A stretch of DNA of 64,000 nucleotides, taken from NCBI RefSeq assembly GCF_000006445.2, contig NC_006048.2:1178001-1242000 (forward strand), in the 5' to 3' direction. The notes below the pieces were generated by a model. It was not told the DNA's origin, searched no databases, and worked only from the letters and a program-made list of their open reading frames with translations. The stretch's first letter is position 1; the number at the start of each line of letters is the position of its first letter. This document shows, piece by piece, positions 8,489 to 18,110 of the stretch. The DNA is from Debaryomyces hansenii CBS767 (Eukaryota > Ascomycota > Pichiomycetes > Serinales > Debaryomycetaceae). Made by a program: the position numbers and the translations under genes.

Positions 8489-9892
8489 TTATTTTGGACC
8501 AAGCATATTTTCTGGTCTGACCCATTGGTCGAACTCTTCTTCGGACAACATGTTTAAATCTAAACAGGATTGCTTTAAGGTGAGTCCCTTTTTGTGGGCA
8601 TTTTTGGCGACCTTGGAAGCATTGTCGTAACCAATCTTTGGGTTCAAGGCTGTGACCAACATTAAGGACTCATTCAAGACTTTTGAAATCTTTTCTTCAT
8701 TGGCAACAATACCTTCAACACAGTGGATTCTGAATGACTTACATACATCACCAATTAATCTAATCGAAGACAATAAGTTGCTGGCCATGACAGGCTTGAA
8801 AACATTTAATTCAAATTGACCAGATGCACCTGAAAAAGTGATAGTAGTATGGTTACCCATAACTTGCGCACAAACCATGGTCATAGCTTCACATTGGGTA
8901 GGGTTAACCTTACCTGGCATGATGGAGGAACCTGGTTCATTTTCTGGAAGGGATAATTCGCCGTATCCACATCTTGGACCAGAACCTAAGTATCTAATAT
9001 CATTAGCAATCTTGAAAAGAGATACAGCTAATGTATTTAAGGCACCAGAAGCTTCAACAAAGGCATCATGTGCAGCTAAGGCTTCGAATTTATTTGGAGC
9101 AGTTTGGAATTTCAACCCAGTAATATTAGAAACCTCTTTCGCAATCTTAACATCAAAACCCTTTGAAGTGTTCAAACCAGTACCAACAGCAGTACCACCT
9201 TGAGCTAAGTATGATAATCTTGGAAGGGTTTGTTGAATACGTTCAATACCAAAACTTAATTGTTGAACGTAACCTGAGAATTCTTGACCCAAAGTTAATG
9301 GAGTAGCATCTTGCAAATGAGTTCTACCGATTTTAATGATCTTTTCGAATTCTTTTGCCTTGGCATCAAATGCATCACGAAGCTGTGTTAAAGAAGGAAT
9401 TAACTTGTTGCTGATCTCAGTAACGGCTGCAATATGCATAACTGTTGGGAAAGTATCATTTGAAGATTGGGACATATTACAGTGATCATTTGGATGAACA
9501 GGGGACTTTGAACCCATTTCACCGCCTAAAATCTCGATTGCTCTGTTCGAAATAACCTCGTTGGCATTCATGTTTGATTGAGTACCGGATCCTGTCTGGT
9601 AGACTACTAATGGGAAATGTTCCGTCAATTTACCTTCCGCAACTTCAGTTGCAGCTTCTTTGATAGCCTTAGCTAACAGAGGGTCTAACGCACCGATTTC
9701 CTCATTAACAATGGCAGCAGCCTTCTTTAAAATACCAAATGATTTAACAATGGATTCTGGCATTCTAATATCACCGATATCAAAATTACCTAACGATCTT
9801 TGACTTTGGGCACCCCAATACTTATCGTTTGGAACGGAGATTTCTCCGAACGCATCGCTTTCGACCCTTTCGTTAGCTTTGTTACCTGACAT
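8489..9892 (-). CDS. FUM1: Fumarate hydratase class II (fumarase)
   Basis: Reversible hydration of fumarate to L-malate in the TCA cycle, with cytosolic roles in DNA damage signalling in yeast. 467 aa and complete through the catalytic core: [22 protein letters not shown], the [14 protein letters not shown] region, [17 protein letters not shown], and the superfamily signature [16 protein letters not shown] carrying the catalytic Ser. The C-terminal [20 protein letters not shown] block is typical. The protein begins [18 protein letters not shown] with no mitochondrial presequence. An in-frame stop lies 14 codons upstream with no intervening ATG, so this transcript form encodes a probably cytosolic enzyme unless an unseen upstream exon exists. 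S. cerevisiae Fum1 is 488 aa with a presequence. Confidence 0.95.
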   Translation of the reverse strand: MSGNKANERVESDAFGEISVPNDKYWGAQSQRSLGNFDIGDIRMPESIVKSFGILKKAAAIVNEEIGALDPLLAKAIKEAATEVAEGKLTEHFPLVVYQTGSGTQSNMNANEVISNRAIEILGGEMGSKSPVHPNDHCNMSQSSNDTFPTVMHIAAVTEISNKLIPSLTQLRDAFDAKAKEFEKIIKIGRTHLQDATPLTLGQEFSGYVQQLSFGIERIQQTLPRLSYLAQGGTAVGTGLNTSKGFDVKIAKEVSNITGLKFQTAPNKFEALAAHDAFVEASGALNTLAVSLFKIANDIRYLGSGPRCGYGELSLPENEPGSSIMPGKVNPTQCEAMTMVCAQVMGNHTTITFSGASGQFELNVFKPVMASNLLSSIRLIGDVCKSFRIHCVEGIVANEEKISKVLNESLMLVTALNPKIGYDNASKVAKNAHKKGLTLKQSCLDLNMLSEEEFDQWVRPENMLGPK

Positions 9893-10188
9893 TTTCCAAT
9901 GATTGGTGAAATATACTGTTAAGTCTGTAGGTTATATAGATAATCAACAATGCTTGTTCACTTACAAGAAGTTCATAATGTAATTTTATTTCTATAATTT
10001 TCCGTCAAAAACCGGAAGGCTAACCTCAAAGAGAATATCTCGGAGAATTACGGTCCATCTCCAAAATTTATTGCAGTAATCGTGTTATTATCACTGTTGC
10101 AGACTGTATTATTAGCGTTATCCTTTCATGTCATGATCATAGAATTGAATTGTATGTAGCTAAACAATATATATAGAACATTAACCCG

Positions 10189-10632
10189 TTATAAGAAGGC
10201 AGATTGATTCTGTTTATTTTTACGAGCAATTCTTCTTGGGGGTTCTACTTTAGCACCAACCCAGTTATAACGGAACCCTATTTCGTGTGCCAATATTTCC
10301 CCAAAGCCCAACATCATACCATTGATGAACGGTAAAATCAAGTTAATTGAACTTTTTCTTAAAATTGACCATAAATTTATATTATACACCGACTCTTCCT
10401 TTTCTTCTTGAAGAGGAAACATGCTTGCATTTATTGCATCTGCGTAACTAACGTCTTCCGATGACAGTTGGTTGCCTGTAGTATTGTTGATCTCTTCGTT
10501 TTGGTTGTTCAGAAGCAATGCTTCATTTAGAAACTCTGATGTTTCTTCTACATATTTCTCGGTTTCAATATCATTATTATCTTGCAACTTTATACCGCTA
10601 TGGAGCTCAGGCTTATCATATATACCTGACAT
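10189..10632 (-). CDS. MIM1: Mitochondrial outer-membrane insertase MIM1
   Basis: Mim1 is the core of the outer mitochondrial membrane MIM complex, which inserts alpha-helical outer membrane proteins and helps assemble TOM. Here 147 aa. Residues 1-85 are acidic and poorly conserved, facing the cytosol in the family. The diagnostic block is NLILPFINGMMLGFGEILAHEIGFRYNW, a single transmembrane helix with small-residue (G) spacing used for oligomerisation, followed by a short basic tail (PPRRIARKNKQ). The same LPF-NGMMLGFGE string is characteristic of yeast Mim1. A TCACGTGA palindrome lies about 85 bp upstream. Confidence 0.92.
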   Translation of the reverse strand: MSGIYDKPELHSGIKLQDNNDIETEKYVEETSEFLNEALLLNNQNEEINNTTGNQLSSEDVSYADAINASMFPLQEEKEESVYNINLWSILRKSSINLILPFINGMMLGFGEILAHEIGFRYNWVGAKVEPPRRIARKNKQNQSAFL

Positions 10633-10715
10633 TATTCTCTGGTGTTGATCAACGTAACCTAAACGCCATATATAAGTTCCATTGTGAACTAAATTTTAGA
10701 TGAAGCAGAGTCCAA

Positions 10716-10723
10716 TCACGTGA
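10716..10723. promoter_or_regulatory. TCACGTGA palindrome upstream of MIM1
   Basis: The 8-bp palindrome TCACGTGA lies between the 3' end of the hexokinase gene and MIM1, about 85 bp before the MIM1 start on the minus strand. TCACGTG is the core recognised by Cbf1-type bHLH factors in yeasts. Occupancy is inferred, and CACGTG occurs by chance several times in a window of this size. Confidence 0.35.
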
Positions 10724-10799
10724 TCGATTTCATTAGTTATAACCAGTACATGTTTTTGCAATTAACTATCTAATTCTAAAGAATTATTTACAGGTAAGC

Positions 10800-12248
10800 T
10801 TAATCTTGAATACCAACAGATAAGCCTTGTTCCAATCTCTTTTCGGTTAAGGCAGCGATGACTGCAGCACCAACACCGGAACCATCTTCGGCGTGGACAA
10901 TAGTGATAAGGTCTTCTTTAGTTTCCCATTCAAAAATATCTCTTAAGGCCTTAGCAGTTCTTTCCTTGACACCAGGGTATTTGTTGTAAACGGAACCGTC
11001 AGCAGCACAATGGGCAGTCTTGTAACCTCTCTTCTTACAAATTGCGGCAATACCACAGACAAATAATCTAGCAGATCTTTCACCGATTAATTCAGCAAGA
11101 CGACGAATGATCTTTCTTTCTGGCGAAGTGGTTTGAATACCTAATTCTTTTTGGAATAATTCGGCAGTGTCGCTTAAGTTTTCAAATGGATCTTCTTCGA
11201 TCCTAGAAGGGAATGAGGTATCTAAGATAAATTCGGTTTCTAACTTAGATAAATCTTGACCCTTGAAGATCAATTTCTTTTCCTTGGCTAAATCAAGTAA
11301 AATCAATCTCAAGACTTCACCTAAGTAGTAACCGGAAATCATCTTTTCATAAGATTGTTGGCCTGGTCTTGGAGATTGTTTGTCGATGAGAATATCATAC
11401 TTCGTTCTTGGTAACACGACGAGTTCATTGTCAAATGCACCATATTCACAGTTGATTGCCATTGGGGCACTTTGGTCAACATCGCTTGGCATCTTGCCTT
11501 CCAACTTTGGAATATCACTAACAACATCATAGTAGGCACCATTACAACCAGTACCATAGATCAAACCCATTCTAGTCTCAGCATCGGTGTACATGGAAGC
11601 AACTAAAGTACCAGTGGTATCGTTAATCAAAGCAACAACATTGATTGGGACTCCAACCTTCTCGATAGCCTTTTGTAACATTGGAACAACGTCGTGGCCT
11701 TCAACACCATCGATATCCCAACCTTTAGTCCATCTTTGTAAAACACCAGTGTTGATAGACTTTTGACTTGCTGGGTAAGAGAAAGTGAAACCTAACGGTA
11801 AAGGTTTAGTGCACCCTTGTGGGAATTCTTCTTGAACGAACTTCTTCAAACATTCAGCAATGAAAGTCCACAATTCATCAGAAGTAGCAGTTCTCATGGT
11901 TTCTGGTAATGCGAACTTAGATTGAGTGGTATCGAAATCTCTGTTACCACCTAACTTAACTAACACAACTCTTAAGTTAGTTCCACCTAAATCAATAGCC
12001 AAATAGTCTCCCTTTTCCTTACCAGTTGGGAAATCTAAAACCCATCCTGGGATCATAGGAATGTTACCTCCTTGCTTGGATAACCCCTTTTCCAATTCAC
12101 CAATGAAGTGTTCAGTGATTTTTTTTAAGGTGTCTGGAGAAACAGTCAATAATTCTTCTAACTCATTCAACTCCTTCATGAGATCTTCAGGAACATCGGT
12201 AAAAGTACCCTTTCTGTGCTGTGGAGGTTTTGGACCTAAGTGCACCAT
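10800..12248 (-). CDS. HXK2: Hexokinase (HXK2-type)
   Basis: ATP-dependent phosphorylation of glucose and fructose to the 6-phosphates, the first step of glycolysis. 482 aa in the two-lobed hexokinase/actin-fold family. Visible motifs: MVHLGPKPPQHRKG N-terminus as in yeast Hxk2 (which carries a regulatory serine and Mig1-interacting segment there); phosphate-1 motif DYLAIDLGGTNLRV; sugar-binding FTFSYPASQKSINTG and VLQRWTKGWDIDG; catalytic Asp in ALINDTTGTLVAS; GTGCNGAYY; adenosine motif DGSGVGAAVIAAL. The N-terminus and length favour hexokinase over glucokinase (Glk1). HXK1 and HXK2 cannot be told apart in this clade, which usually has one such gene. A long upstream region (12249-12969) suggests elaborate regulation. 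Confidence 0.93.
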   Translation of the reverse strand: MVHLGPKPPQHRKGTFTDVPEDLMKELNELEELLTVSPDTLKKITEHFIGELEKGLSKQGGNIPMIPGWVLDFPTGKEKGDYLAIDLGGTNLRVVLVKLGGNRDFDTTQSKFALPETMRTATSDELWTFIAECLKKFVQEEFPQGCTKPLPLGFTFSYPASQKSINTGVLQRWTKGWDIDGVEGHDVVPMLQKAIEKVGVPINVVALINDTTGTLVASMYTDAETRMGLIYGTGCNGAYYDVVSDIPKLEGKMPSDVDQSAPMAINCEYGAFDNELVVLPRTKYDILIDKQSPRPGQQSYEKMISGYYLGEVLRLILLDLAKEKKLIFKGQDLSKLETEFILDTSFPSRIEEDPFENLSDTAELFQKELGIQTTSPERKIIRRLAELIGERSARLFVCGIAAICKKRGYKTAHCAADGSVYNKYPGVKERTAKALRDIFEWETKEDLITIVHAEDGSGVGAAVIAALTEKRLEQGLSVGIQD

Positions 12249-12969
12249 TTTCGTTTAATATCAAGTATAGATTTATGAAAATAAAATTATAAAATATAAA
12301 ATCAAATACTTCTTTTCAGAATATGAAATTTTCTGAGCTTATATACGTACCTGTCGTGTTTCAATAATAACACTCGATATAGTGACGAATTATCAGTTGA
12401 GAAGCAAAAAAAAATCGACGATAAGACGGGCTCGCAATCTCGGGCATATTATTGAACACCGTGACGCAATATATTTTACAATCTAGAGATCTCCCAAACA
12501 ATCTTATAATCCCAAAAATATATTCATGCACATCGGAATAGCGTCAGCTACAAGTGTATCTATATAGATTACTCTAAATATGTCAACTCAAAGTTTTACA
12601 AAGAAAGGTCTAATTTGGTCCACGTAATATTAATCCGACAATATGCGCAGTTATTAGTTTTTCCGCGAATAGCGGACAATGCTCATCCGTTTGAATCCCC
12701 ATGGTCCACAAATGTACTCCAGAATGCCAGAAAAGCAATCCTGTTACAAAAGCTGTGAGAAATAGTGGAGGTTTATTAGCTTTTTAAATGCCTAGTCACG
12801 AAAATAATTTTTCATTATTATGACGTGGTGACTATGTCGGAGTTCTGAATTTGGTAACGCGAAGACCACAATATATCATACATATGCAAATGTAGTACAA
12901 TTACCGGAGATCTGAAATAAGTAGTATTCAGAGAGACCTGGAAGATCCCTATATGAAATGAAAATTAGA
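12249..12969. other. Intergenic region, hexokinase promoter
   Basis: About 720 bp between the hexokinase start and the 3' end of the next minus-strand gene. It is AT-rich with short A runs just upstream of the hexokinase ATG. I see no RNA gene, repeat or convincing factor site. Confidence 0.5.
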
Positions 12970-13665
12970 TTACCATAAATCTCTGGTATTTTCGTCAAAT
13001 TTCTTCATGGATTGACCAACATTATCCAAGTTGACCTTTAACTCTTCCACATAAAGGCTGATTTCGTCAAAATTCTGTTTCTTATATAGAAGGTGCTTCA
13101 GGTCTTCGGCGTCATTGGCAAAAAATTCAGTGAGTCTTTCATTTACGGGGTTTCTAGTTTCTTCGGAAATTTGGTTAAGGAGTTGCGGAGTACTGGCATT
13201 AGGAGTGGCCACATTAAGTTTATACAATTGTTTTTGGTAATCTTTATCTGAGTAGCCTTTGAAATGCTGGTTGGACATCACCTCAAATAACTTATTCTGC
13301 AGTAATTTCAACTTCTCGAGTTCTTCATTAAATGTGTCGTTAAAAAATGACCCTTTTAGTCTAACCTGGTGGGACATATTCTTGACATCGTCAAGAACAT
13401 CAATTTGCGTCCAAAGTTTATCCAGATACGTCACGCTAGGTTTGGCTGTGGGTAATCTGTCTGTGGTCTTTATGCTTTGTACATCATTACTATATGTGTC
13501 TGTATTATTGGTATTTGTTCGAGATAATCGTGTAGTACTAGATCCCGATTTATTTGCCCTATGTCCGATATTATATCCAGTAGGTCCAATACTCGACATC
13601 GAGGATGTAGATGTACTATACGAGTGATGAGGTACCGATAGTTTGTCGGTATTGTTTCTAATCAT
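12970..13665 (-). CDS. Unrecognised coiled-coil protein
   Basis: A 231-residue ORF I do not recognise. Residues 1-75 are Ser/Thr/Asn-rich and probably disordered. From about residue 80 (YLDKLWTQIDVLDDVKNMSH) to the end it is charged and heptad-like (FNEELEKLKLLQNKLFEVM; ISLYVEELKVNLDNVGQSMKKFDE), indicating coiled coil, with a break at about 150-180 (NVATPNASTPQLLNQI). There is no signal peptide or membrane segment. Such architecture suits a subunit of a small coiled-coil complex, but no family can be named. Coding status is supported by length, a good ATG and sensible composition. It is divergent from GPI2. Confidence 0.7.
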   Translation of the reverse strand: MIRNNTDKLSVPHHSYSTSTSSMSSIGPTGYNIGHRANKSGSSTTRLSRTNTNNTDTYSNDVQSIKTTDRLPTAKPSVTYLDKLWTQIDVLDDVKNMSHQVRLKGSFFNDTFNEELEKLKLLQNKLFEVMSNQHFKGYSDKDYQKQLYKLNVATPNASTPQLLNQISEETRNPVNERLTEFFANDAEDLKHLLYKKQNFDEISLYVEELKVNLDNVGQSMKKFDENTRDLW

Positions 13666-13944
13666 GCTGTATTCAAAATAGTTTACTAATCATACTATCA
13701 AAGGAATTGAATATGATTATATTATTTTTTTTGCGCATTTGCTAAATATTCTTCACTGAAACTATACCACCACAGAATTATTTTCATATAGGCATATCCT
13801 ACATTAGTCATAGACACTATTACTCAGAACGATAAACGTCAATCCTTTTACCAATTTGCATTTATTGAATGGGATGAAACACACATAATCTTAGTTCTAA
13901 ATTTCATACGTTAAAACCCGAATTTAATTCAATGGCATGCTGAT

Positions 13945-14955
13945 ATGAACTCGTTAAAAGTACCTAATAACCTGTCCGTTGGGCTTGAAATCCAGAATAC
14001 CAAACAAAATTTGCATAAGATCCCCTCTAGATCTCCAATTAAAAAGAAACTCAAGCCTTGGAAAAAATTGCTCTATTTACAGCAGCCGTATCCAGATAAC
14101 TATACAAATGAATCTTTTCTTGCCCAGTTAAAAAGGAATACCACTGTTTCCAAATACTCTTACTGGAAGTTGGTTGACGATTTCACCTTAGTTGCATTTC
14201 ATTTATCCAATCTATTGCTAGTAATTTTGATATTTACGGGAATTTACCTACAGTATTGGAATTCTGTTTGGCCCACCCTTATGAGCAGTTGTTGTTCTAT
14301 AATTGGCTTCATAATATGGGATCAAATCAATATTTCGTTAGCTGACCATAAAAATGAGGGATATTACCCAATTCCAATCTCGTCGCCAGCACTCTCCTCG
14401 GGACCCAAACCAAAAGTTAAATCCTTCCTAATCATTATTTTCATTATCTTGTTGCTATCTCCAGTTTTGAAGTCCTTAACCAAGTCTACTTCATCCGATT
14501 CTATATGGGCATTATCGCTTATTTTATGTCTTGCAAATACAATTTTCCATGATTATGGGGTTGATACTACAAGCAGCCAGTATATGCCTATAATTTCCAC
14601 AAACATATCGTTATCCAATGCTATCGTACTTGCATCACGACTCAATTCTACAGTGCAGGTATTTTGCTTCATATTATTTGCAATTCAGATTAATATCCTA
14701 TTACCACTTTTTGATTTCAGTATACGGAAACATTCACGAAGTAAACTATACCACAGATGTTTAGTCATATCTGTATCGGGTGTTGTATACTACTTAATTT
14801 CTATATTAATCGGATATAATGCTTTAATTGTGTGGGTATTAACGCAAGGAGGAATAGCATTTATAATGCCTAATTACTTCCTATCCCTTCAAAAGTACAA
14901 AAATGAACTACAAGGCCCTTGGGATATTGCTAAGCCTATTCTAAATACAAGTTAG
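13945..14955 (+). CDS. GPI2: GPI2, subunit of GPI-GlcNAc transferase (PIG-C)
   Basis: Multi-pass ER membrane subunit of the GPI-N-acetylglucosaminyltransferase complex, which makes GlcNAc-phosphatidylinositol, the first step of GPI anchor synthesis. 336 aa. The family signature KPWKKLLYLQQPYPDNYTNE is at about residues 31-52, followed by SFLAQLKRN. At least seven hydrophobic segments follow (LVAFHLSNLLLVILIFTGIY, SFLIIIFIILLLSP, SIWALSLILCLANTIF and others). The conserved block LANTIFHDYG lies mid-protein, and the C-terminal FIMPNYFLSLQKYKNELQGPWDIAKP is typical of PIG-C. The next gene, TAF5, starts about 220 bp downstream on the same strand. Confidence 0.92.
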   Translation: MNSLKVPNNLSVGLEIQNTKQNLHKIPSRSPIKKKLKPWKKLLYLQQPYPDNYTNESFLAQLKRNTTVSKYSYWKLVDDFTLVAFHLSNLLLVILIFTGIYLQYWNSVWPTLMSSCCSIIGFIIWDQINISLADHKNEGYYPIPISSPALSSGPKPKVKSFLIIIFIILLLSPVLKSLTKSTSSDSIWALSLILCLANTIFHDYGVDTTSSQYMPIISTNISLSNAIVLASRLNSTVQVFCFILFAIQINILLPLFDFSIRKHSRSKLYHRCLVISVSGVVYYLISILIGYNALIVWVLTQGGIAFIMPNYFLSLQKYKNELQGPWDIAKPILNTS

Positions 14956-15179
14956 TTTGCTCTTATACCATTCGAAACGTTGTTTAAATTCATATTTTAC
15001 TAGCATATACTATATAGAAGGAATATATACAAATGTCGCAATAATGTCGTCGTATAATGTCGCGGTCAAAGTTCAATCGACAAAACTATTCTATGCTAAA
15101 GGTGTTAGTTACATTGTTAATCATTCAAGATTAATCCATTTCCAAAAGGTGTCCTAGCAGAAGCACGTACATAAATAAA

Positions 15180-17513
15180 ATGGATAACAATCAATCTAAT
15201 GATTCTAATAGCAATCAACAATCCGCTCCACTAAATTCGAGGACAGGTCAACAACTGGTACGACCCCAACAAGGTAATGCAAGACCACAACAACAACCTC
15301 TGACAACACTGCAACCCCCTAGAGGCCCACAACCTCAGTTTTCACAAGCAGACTTGAATCGTATCGTGTTGGAATACCTTAATAAAAAGGGTTACAATAA
15401 AACCGAATCTATGCTTAGATTAGAAAGTTCAAACACACCAACACCATCAGTACCATCAGTTAGTCCTGCATCGTCCAATATAGCTAGTCCTGTTGAAATA
15501 TCTAGAAGAGAGAAGGATTTGAAAGACAAGGCAAGCAGACATGAAAGAGAATTAAGAGAATTAAGAGATAAGCAAGCTAGAATAGAACGTGAATTGAGAG
15601 ATTCGAGAGATAGAGAGTTTAGGCTTGCCAAGGAAAAAGAATTAAGGGACTTAAGAGATTATGAAGAGAAACAAAGACGTGAAAATGATCCAGAAATATA
15701 TTATAGAGTCTATTCTATGTTGAGAAGTTGGGTGGAAACTTCCTTAGATTTATATAAGCCAGAATTATCAAGATTATTATACCCCATCTTCATTCATTGT
15801 TTCTTAGAATTAATTGCTAAAAATTTTTCATCGCAAGCTAAGAGGTTCTTGGATAAATTTAAAGGCGACCATGTTATGTTGCACGGATTAGAAATCAATA
15901 AACTAGCAGGTATTTCATTACCGGAACATTTGAAAGAAAACGAATTGGCTCAAGCGTACAGAAATAATAAGTATAGAATTATAGTCTCCAAGACTTCTAT
16001 TAATTTATTATTATATTTCTTACATGAAAATGAAGCCGTTGGTGGGGCTATTTTAATTCGTATTATTAATCAATATTTAAATCCAATTATTTCAACTACT
16101 AAACCTGATAAGGTTGACCAGGAAGGTGAAGCTAACCCAGATGAGGGTATACCCGATTACATTACTAAAACCAATGAAATTGATAAATTCAACGAACAAC
16201 CGGTTAAATTAGGAAAATTACCAATGGAACCGGAAGTACAAAAGGAAATTGAAGCTGAGTTGAAGGTCAAAGACGAAAAGACAGATCCAGTCAATGAAAA
16301 ATCATTAGTCGAAGAGTTTCAAGAAATAACTTCGGTCGAAGATGATTCACCAGCAAGGGAATCGTTACCATTACCTTTAAAAGATGCTTCTGACATTAAG
16401 AGACAAATTTTAGCTGTTGAAGATTCTAGATCAAAAATCAAATTAGGTGCTATACAAGCAAGTGCCCCTTCGGTCTGTATGTACACATTTCATAACGCTA
16501 ACAATGATATGACTTGCTTGGATTTCAATGATGATTCTAATTTAATGGCTGCCGGATTCCAGGATAGTTTTATAAAATTATGGAGTCTAGACGGAAAGCC
16601 TTTAAAGTCAGTATTTAAAAAGGACAAATACAATAATGACAATAGCCGTAAATTAATAGGGCACAGTGGGCCAGTTTATGGTGTGTCTTTTTCTCCAGAC
16701 AACAGGTACTTAATTTCTGGATCCGAGGACAAAACTGTTAGATTATGGTCATTGGATTCTTATTCTGCATTGGTATCTTACAAGGGTCATAATCAACCTA
16801 TTTGGGATGTTAAATTCTCCCCATTTGGTCACTACTTTGCCACTGCTTCTCATGATCAAACCGCAAGATTGTGGGCCACGGATCATATTTACCCTTTGAG
16901 AATTTTTGCAGGCCATATCAATGATGTTGATTGTATTGAATTCCACCCTAATTCAAATTATGTATTCACTGGATCGTCAGATAAAACATGCCGTATGTGG
17001 GATGTTCAAACTGGTAATTCTGTGCGTATATTTATGGGACACACTGGCCCAGTTAATTGCATGGCAGTTTCCAGTGACGGAAGATGGTTAGCGAGTGCTG
17101 GTGAAGATGGGGTAGTTAACATATGGGATGCGGGTTCCGGTAGAAGATTGAAAACTATGAGAGGACATGGTAGATCATCAATTTATTCATTAGCATTTTC
17201 TAGAGATGGAGGCGTGTTGGTAAGCAGTGGCGCAGATAACACGGTCAGAGTATGGGATGTCAAAAAGAATACCAACGATGCTGGTCCCGAACCTGAAGCG
17301 TTCAGTTTTGATAGTAACTCGAACAATGCAAATGGCACCTCGAGGAATGCAAGTGCCAACTCGCAAAACTTTAAAAATGATAAATCAAATAGAAAGGAAA
17401 TCATTGCCACCAGCGACCATATGACCGCCTACTTTGCCAAAAAGACCCCTATTTACAAAGTTCATTTTACGAGGAGAAACCTATGCCTCGCCGGAGGGGG
17501 GTTTATGGGTTGA
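15180..17513 (+). CDS. TAF5: TAF5, WD40 subunit of TFIID (and SAGA)
   Basis: General transcription factor subunit scaffolding TFIID and SAGA, 777 aa. Order: Gln-rich N-terminus; LisH-like helix (DLNRIVLEYLNKKGYNKTESMLRL) at about residues 59-82; a highly charged segment of RE/RD dipeptides (about 105-165); the NTD2 dimerisation domain (EIYYRVYSMLRSWVETSLDLYKPELSRLLYPIFIHC and following, about 170-305); an acidic linker; and a C-terminal WD40 propeller from about residue 430 with repeats such as GPVYGVSFSPDNRYLISGSE, QPIWDVKFSPFGHYFATASH and DVDCIEFHPNSNYVFTGSSD. The end HFTRRNLCLAGGGF matches the usual Taf5 terminus, so the gene is complete. Confidence 0.95.
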   Translation: MDNNQSNDSNSNQQSAPLNSRTGQQLVRPQQGNARPQQQPLTTLQPPRGPQPQFSQADLNRIVLEYLNKKGYNKTESMLRLESSNTPTPSVPSVSPASSNIASPVEISRREKDLKDKASRHERELRELRDKQARIERELRDSRDREFRLAKEKELRDLRDYEEKQRRENDPEIYYRVYSMLRSWVETSLDLYKPELSRLLYPIFIHCFLELIAKNFSSQAKRFLDKFKGDHVMLHGLEINKLAGISLPEHLKENELAQAYRNNKYRIIVSKTSINLLLYFLHENEAVGGAILIRIINQYLNPIISTTKPDKVDQEGEANPDEGIPDYITKTNEIDKFNEQPVKLGKLPMEPEVQKEIEAELKVKDEKTDPVNEKSLVEEFQEITSVEDDSPARESLPLPLKDASDIKRQILAVEDSRSKIKLGAIQASAPSVCMYTFHNANNDMTCLDFNDDSNLMAAGFQDSFIKLWSLDGKPLKSVFKKDKYNNDNSRKLIGHSGPVYGVSFSPDNRYLISGSEDKTVRLWSLDSYSALVSYKGHNQPIWDVKFSPFGHYFATASHDQTARLWATDHIYPLRIFAGHINDVDCIEFHPNSNYVFTGSSDKTCRMWDVQTGNSVRIFMGHTGPVNCMAVSSDGRWLASAGEDGVVNIWDAGSGRRLKTMRGHGRSSIYSLAFSRDGGVLVSSGADNTVRVWDVKKNTNDAGPEPEAFSFDSNSNNANGTSRNASANSQNFKNDKSNRKEIIATSDHMTAYFAKKTPIYKVHFTRRNLCLAGGGFMG

Positions 17514-18110
17514 TACTCGTTTCCAGTTATATTTTGAATTCCGCAAATAGTGTATTATTATTAATGAATACAACATGTTTACATAGTATGCGCCTTGTAG
17601 AGCATTTGATGATAGTTATTCATAGAGTCATTCTCCTTTTGAATATTATTTCTGGCGTTACGCCTTATTCAAAGCTCAGCCCAATATTGTGCAAGACCCC
17701 AAATATTGATGCAAAATAATAGTATTCTAAAATTAATATCAAGGCAATATTTTTGACACCGTGCTATTGTTTATTTTGACACATTGAATATGCGAGGTCG
17801 TAACTTGCTTGACGTGGTAGATACGTTGTAAAAGGCTTATACCTGTTTGCAATAGGTATTCTTATTGTATGTAAGTGGAAGTGATATGAAGCAAGCTGGT
17901 GAGCATAGCCATGTAGTAATTATGAAGGCTTACAGGTATTCAGTTCCGGCAAAGTCATAACATAAACGTGGATACAATTTTAGTCTGAGTTAAATTATAG
18001 GGGCATAATATAGCTTCCTCTATAGCATGCTTATCTGTAAGATATAAAAGGCTTACTCTTTTTCAAACTCTTGAAACAATTTTTGTATTTCACTCTATAT
18101 TCCACATATC
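17514..18110. other. Intergenic region upstream of the small secreted protein
   Basis: About 600 bp between TAF5 and the small secreted protein gene, both on the plus strand. A TATA box near its right end belongs to the downstream gene. A short ORF overlapping the TAF5 end (17483-17719) has no recognisable content. Nothing else stands out. Confidence 0.5.
18043..18050 (+). promoter_or_regulatory. TATA box (TATAAAAG) for the small secreted protein gene
   Basis: TATAAAAG lies 61-68 bp before the ATG at 18111, followed by a CT-rich and TTTTTC stretch of the sort found at yeast transcription starts. This fits a strongly or conditionally expressed cell-surface gene. Confidence 0.55.

Noticed and set aside
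9893..10000. Possible 5' exon with mitochondrial leader for fumarase (ATG near 9978, GTAAGT donor, CAG acceptors)
   Set aside because: The two acceptors tried both give an out-of-frame join to the fumarase start, and no ACTAAC-type branch motif is present.
14957..15157. 66-codon ORF between GPI2 and TAF5
   Set aside because: Lies wholly in the short intergenic space with no family features; most likely chance in the TAF5 upstream region.
17483..17719. 78-codon ORF overlapping the TAF5 3' end
   Set aside because: Out of frame with TAF5, whose own C-terminus is complete and conserved; the remaining part lies in AT-rich intergenic DNA.
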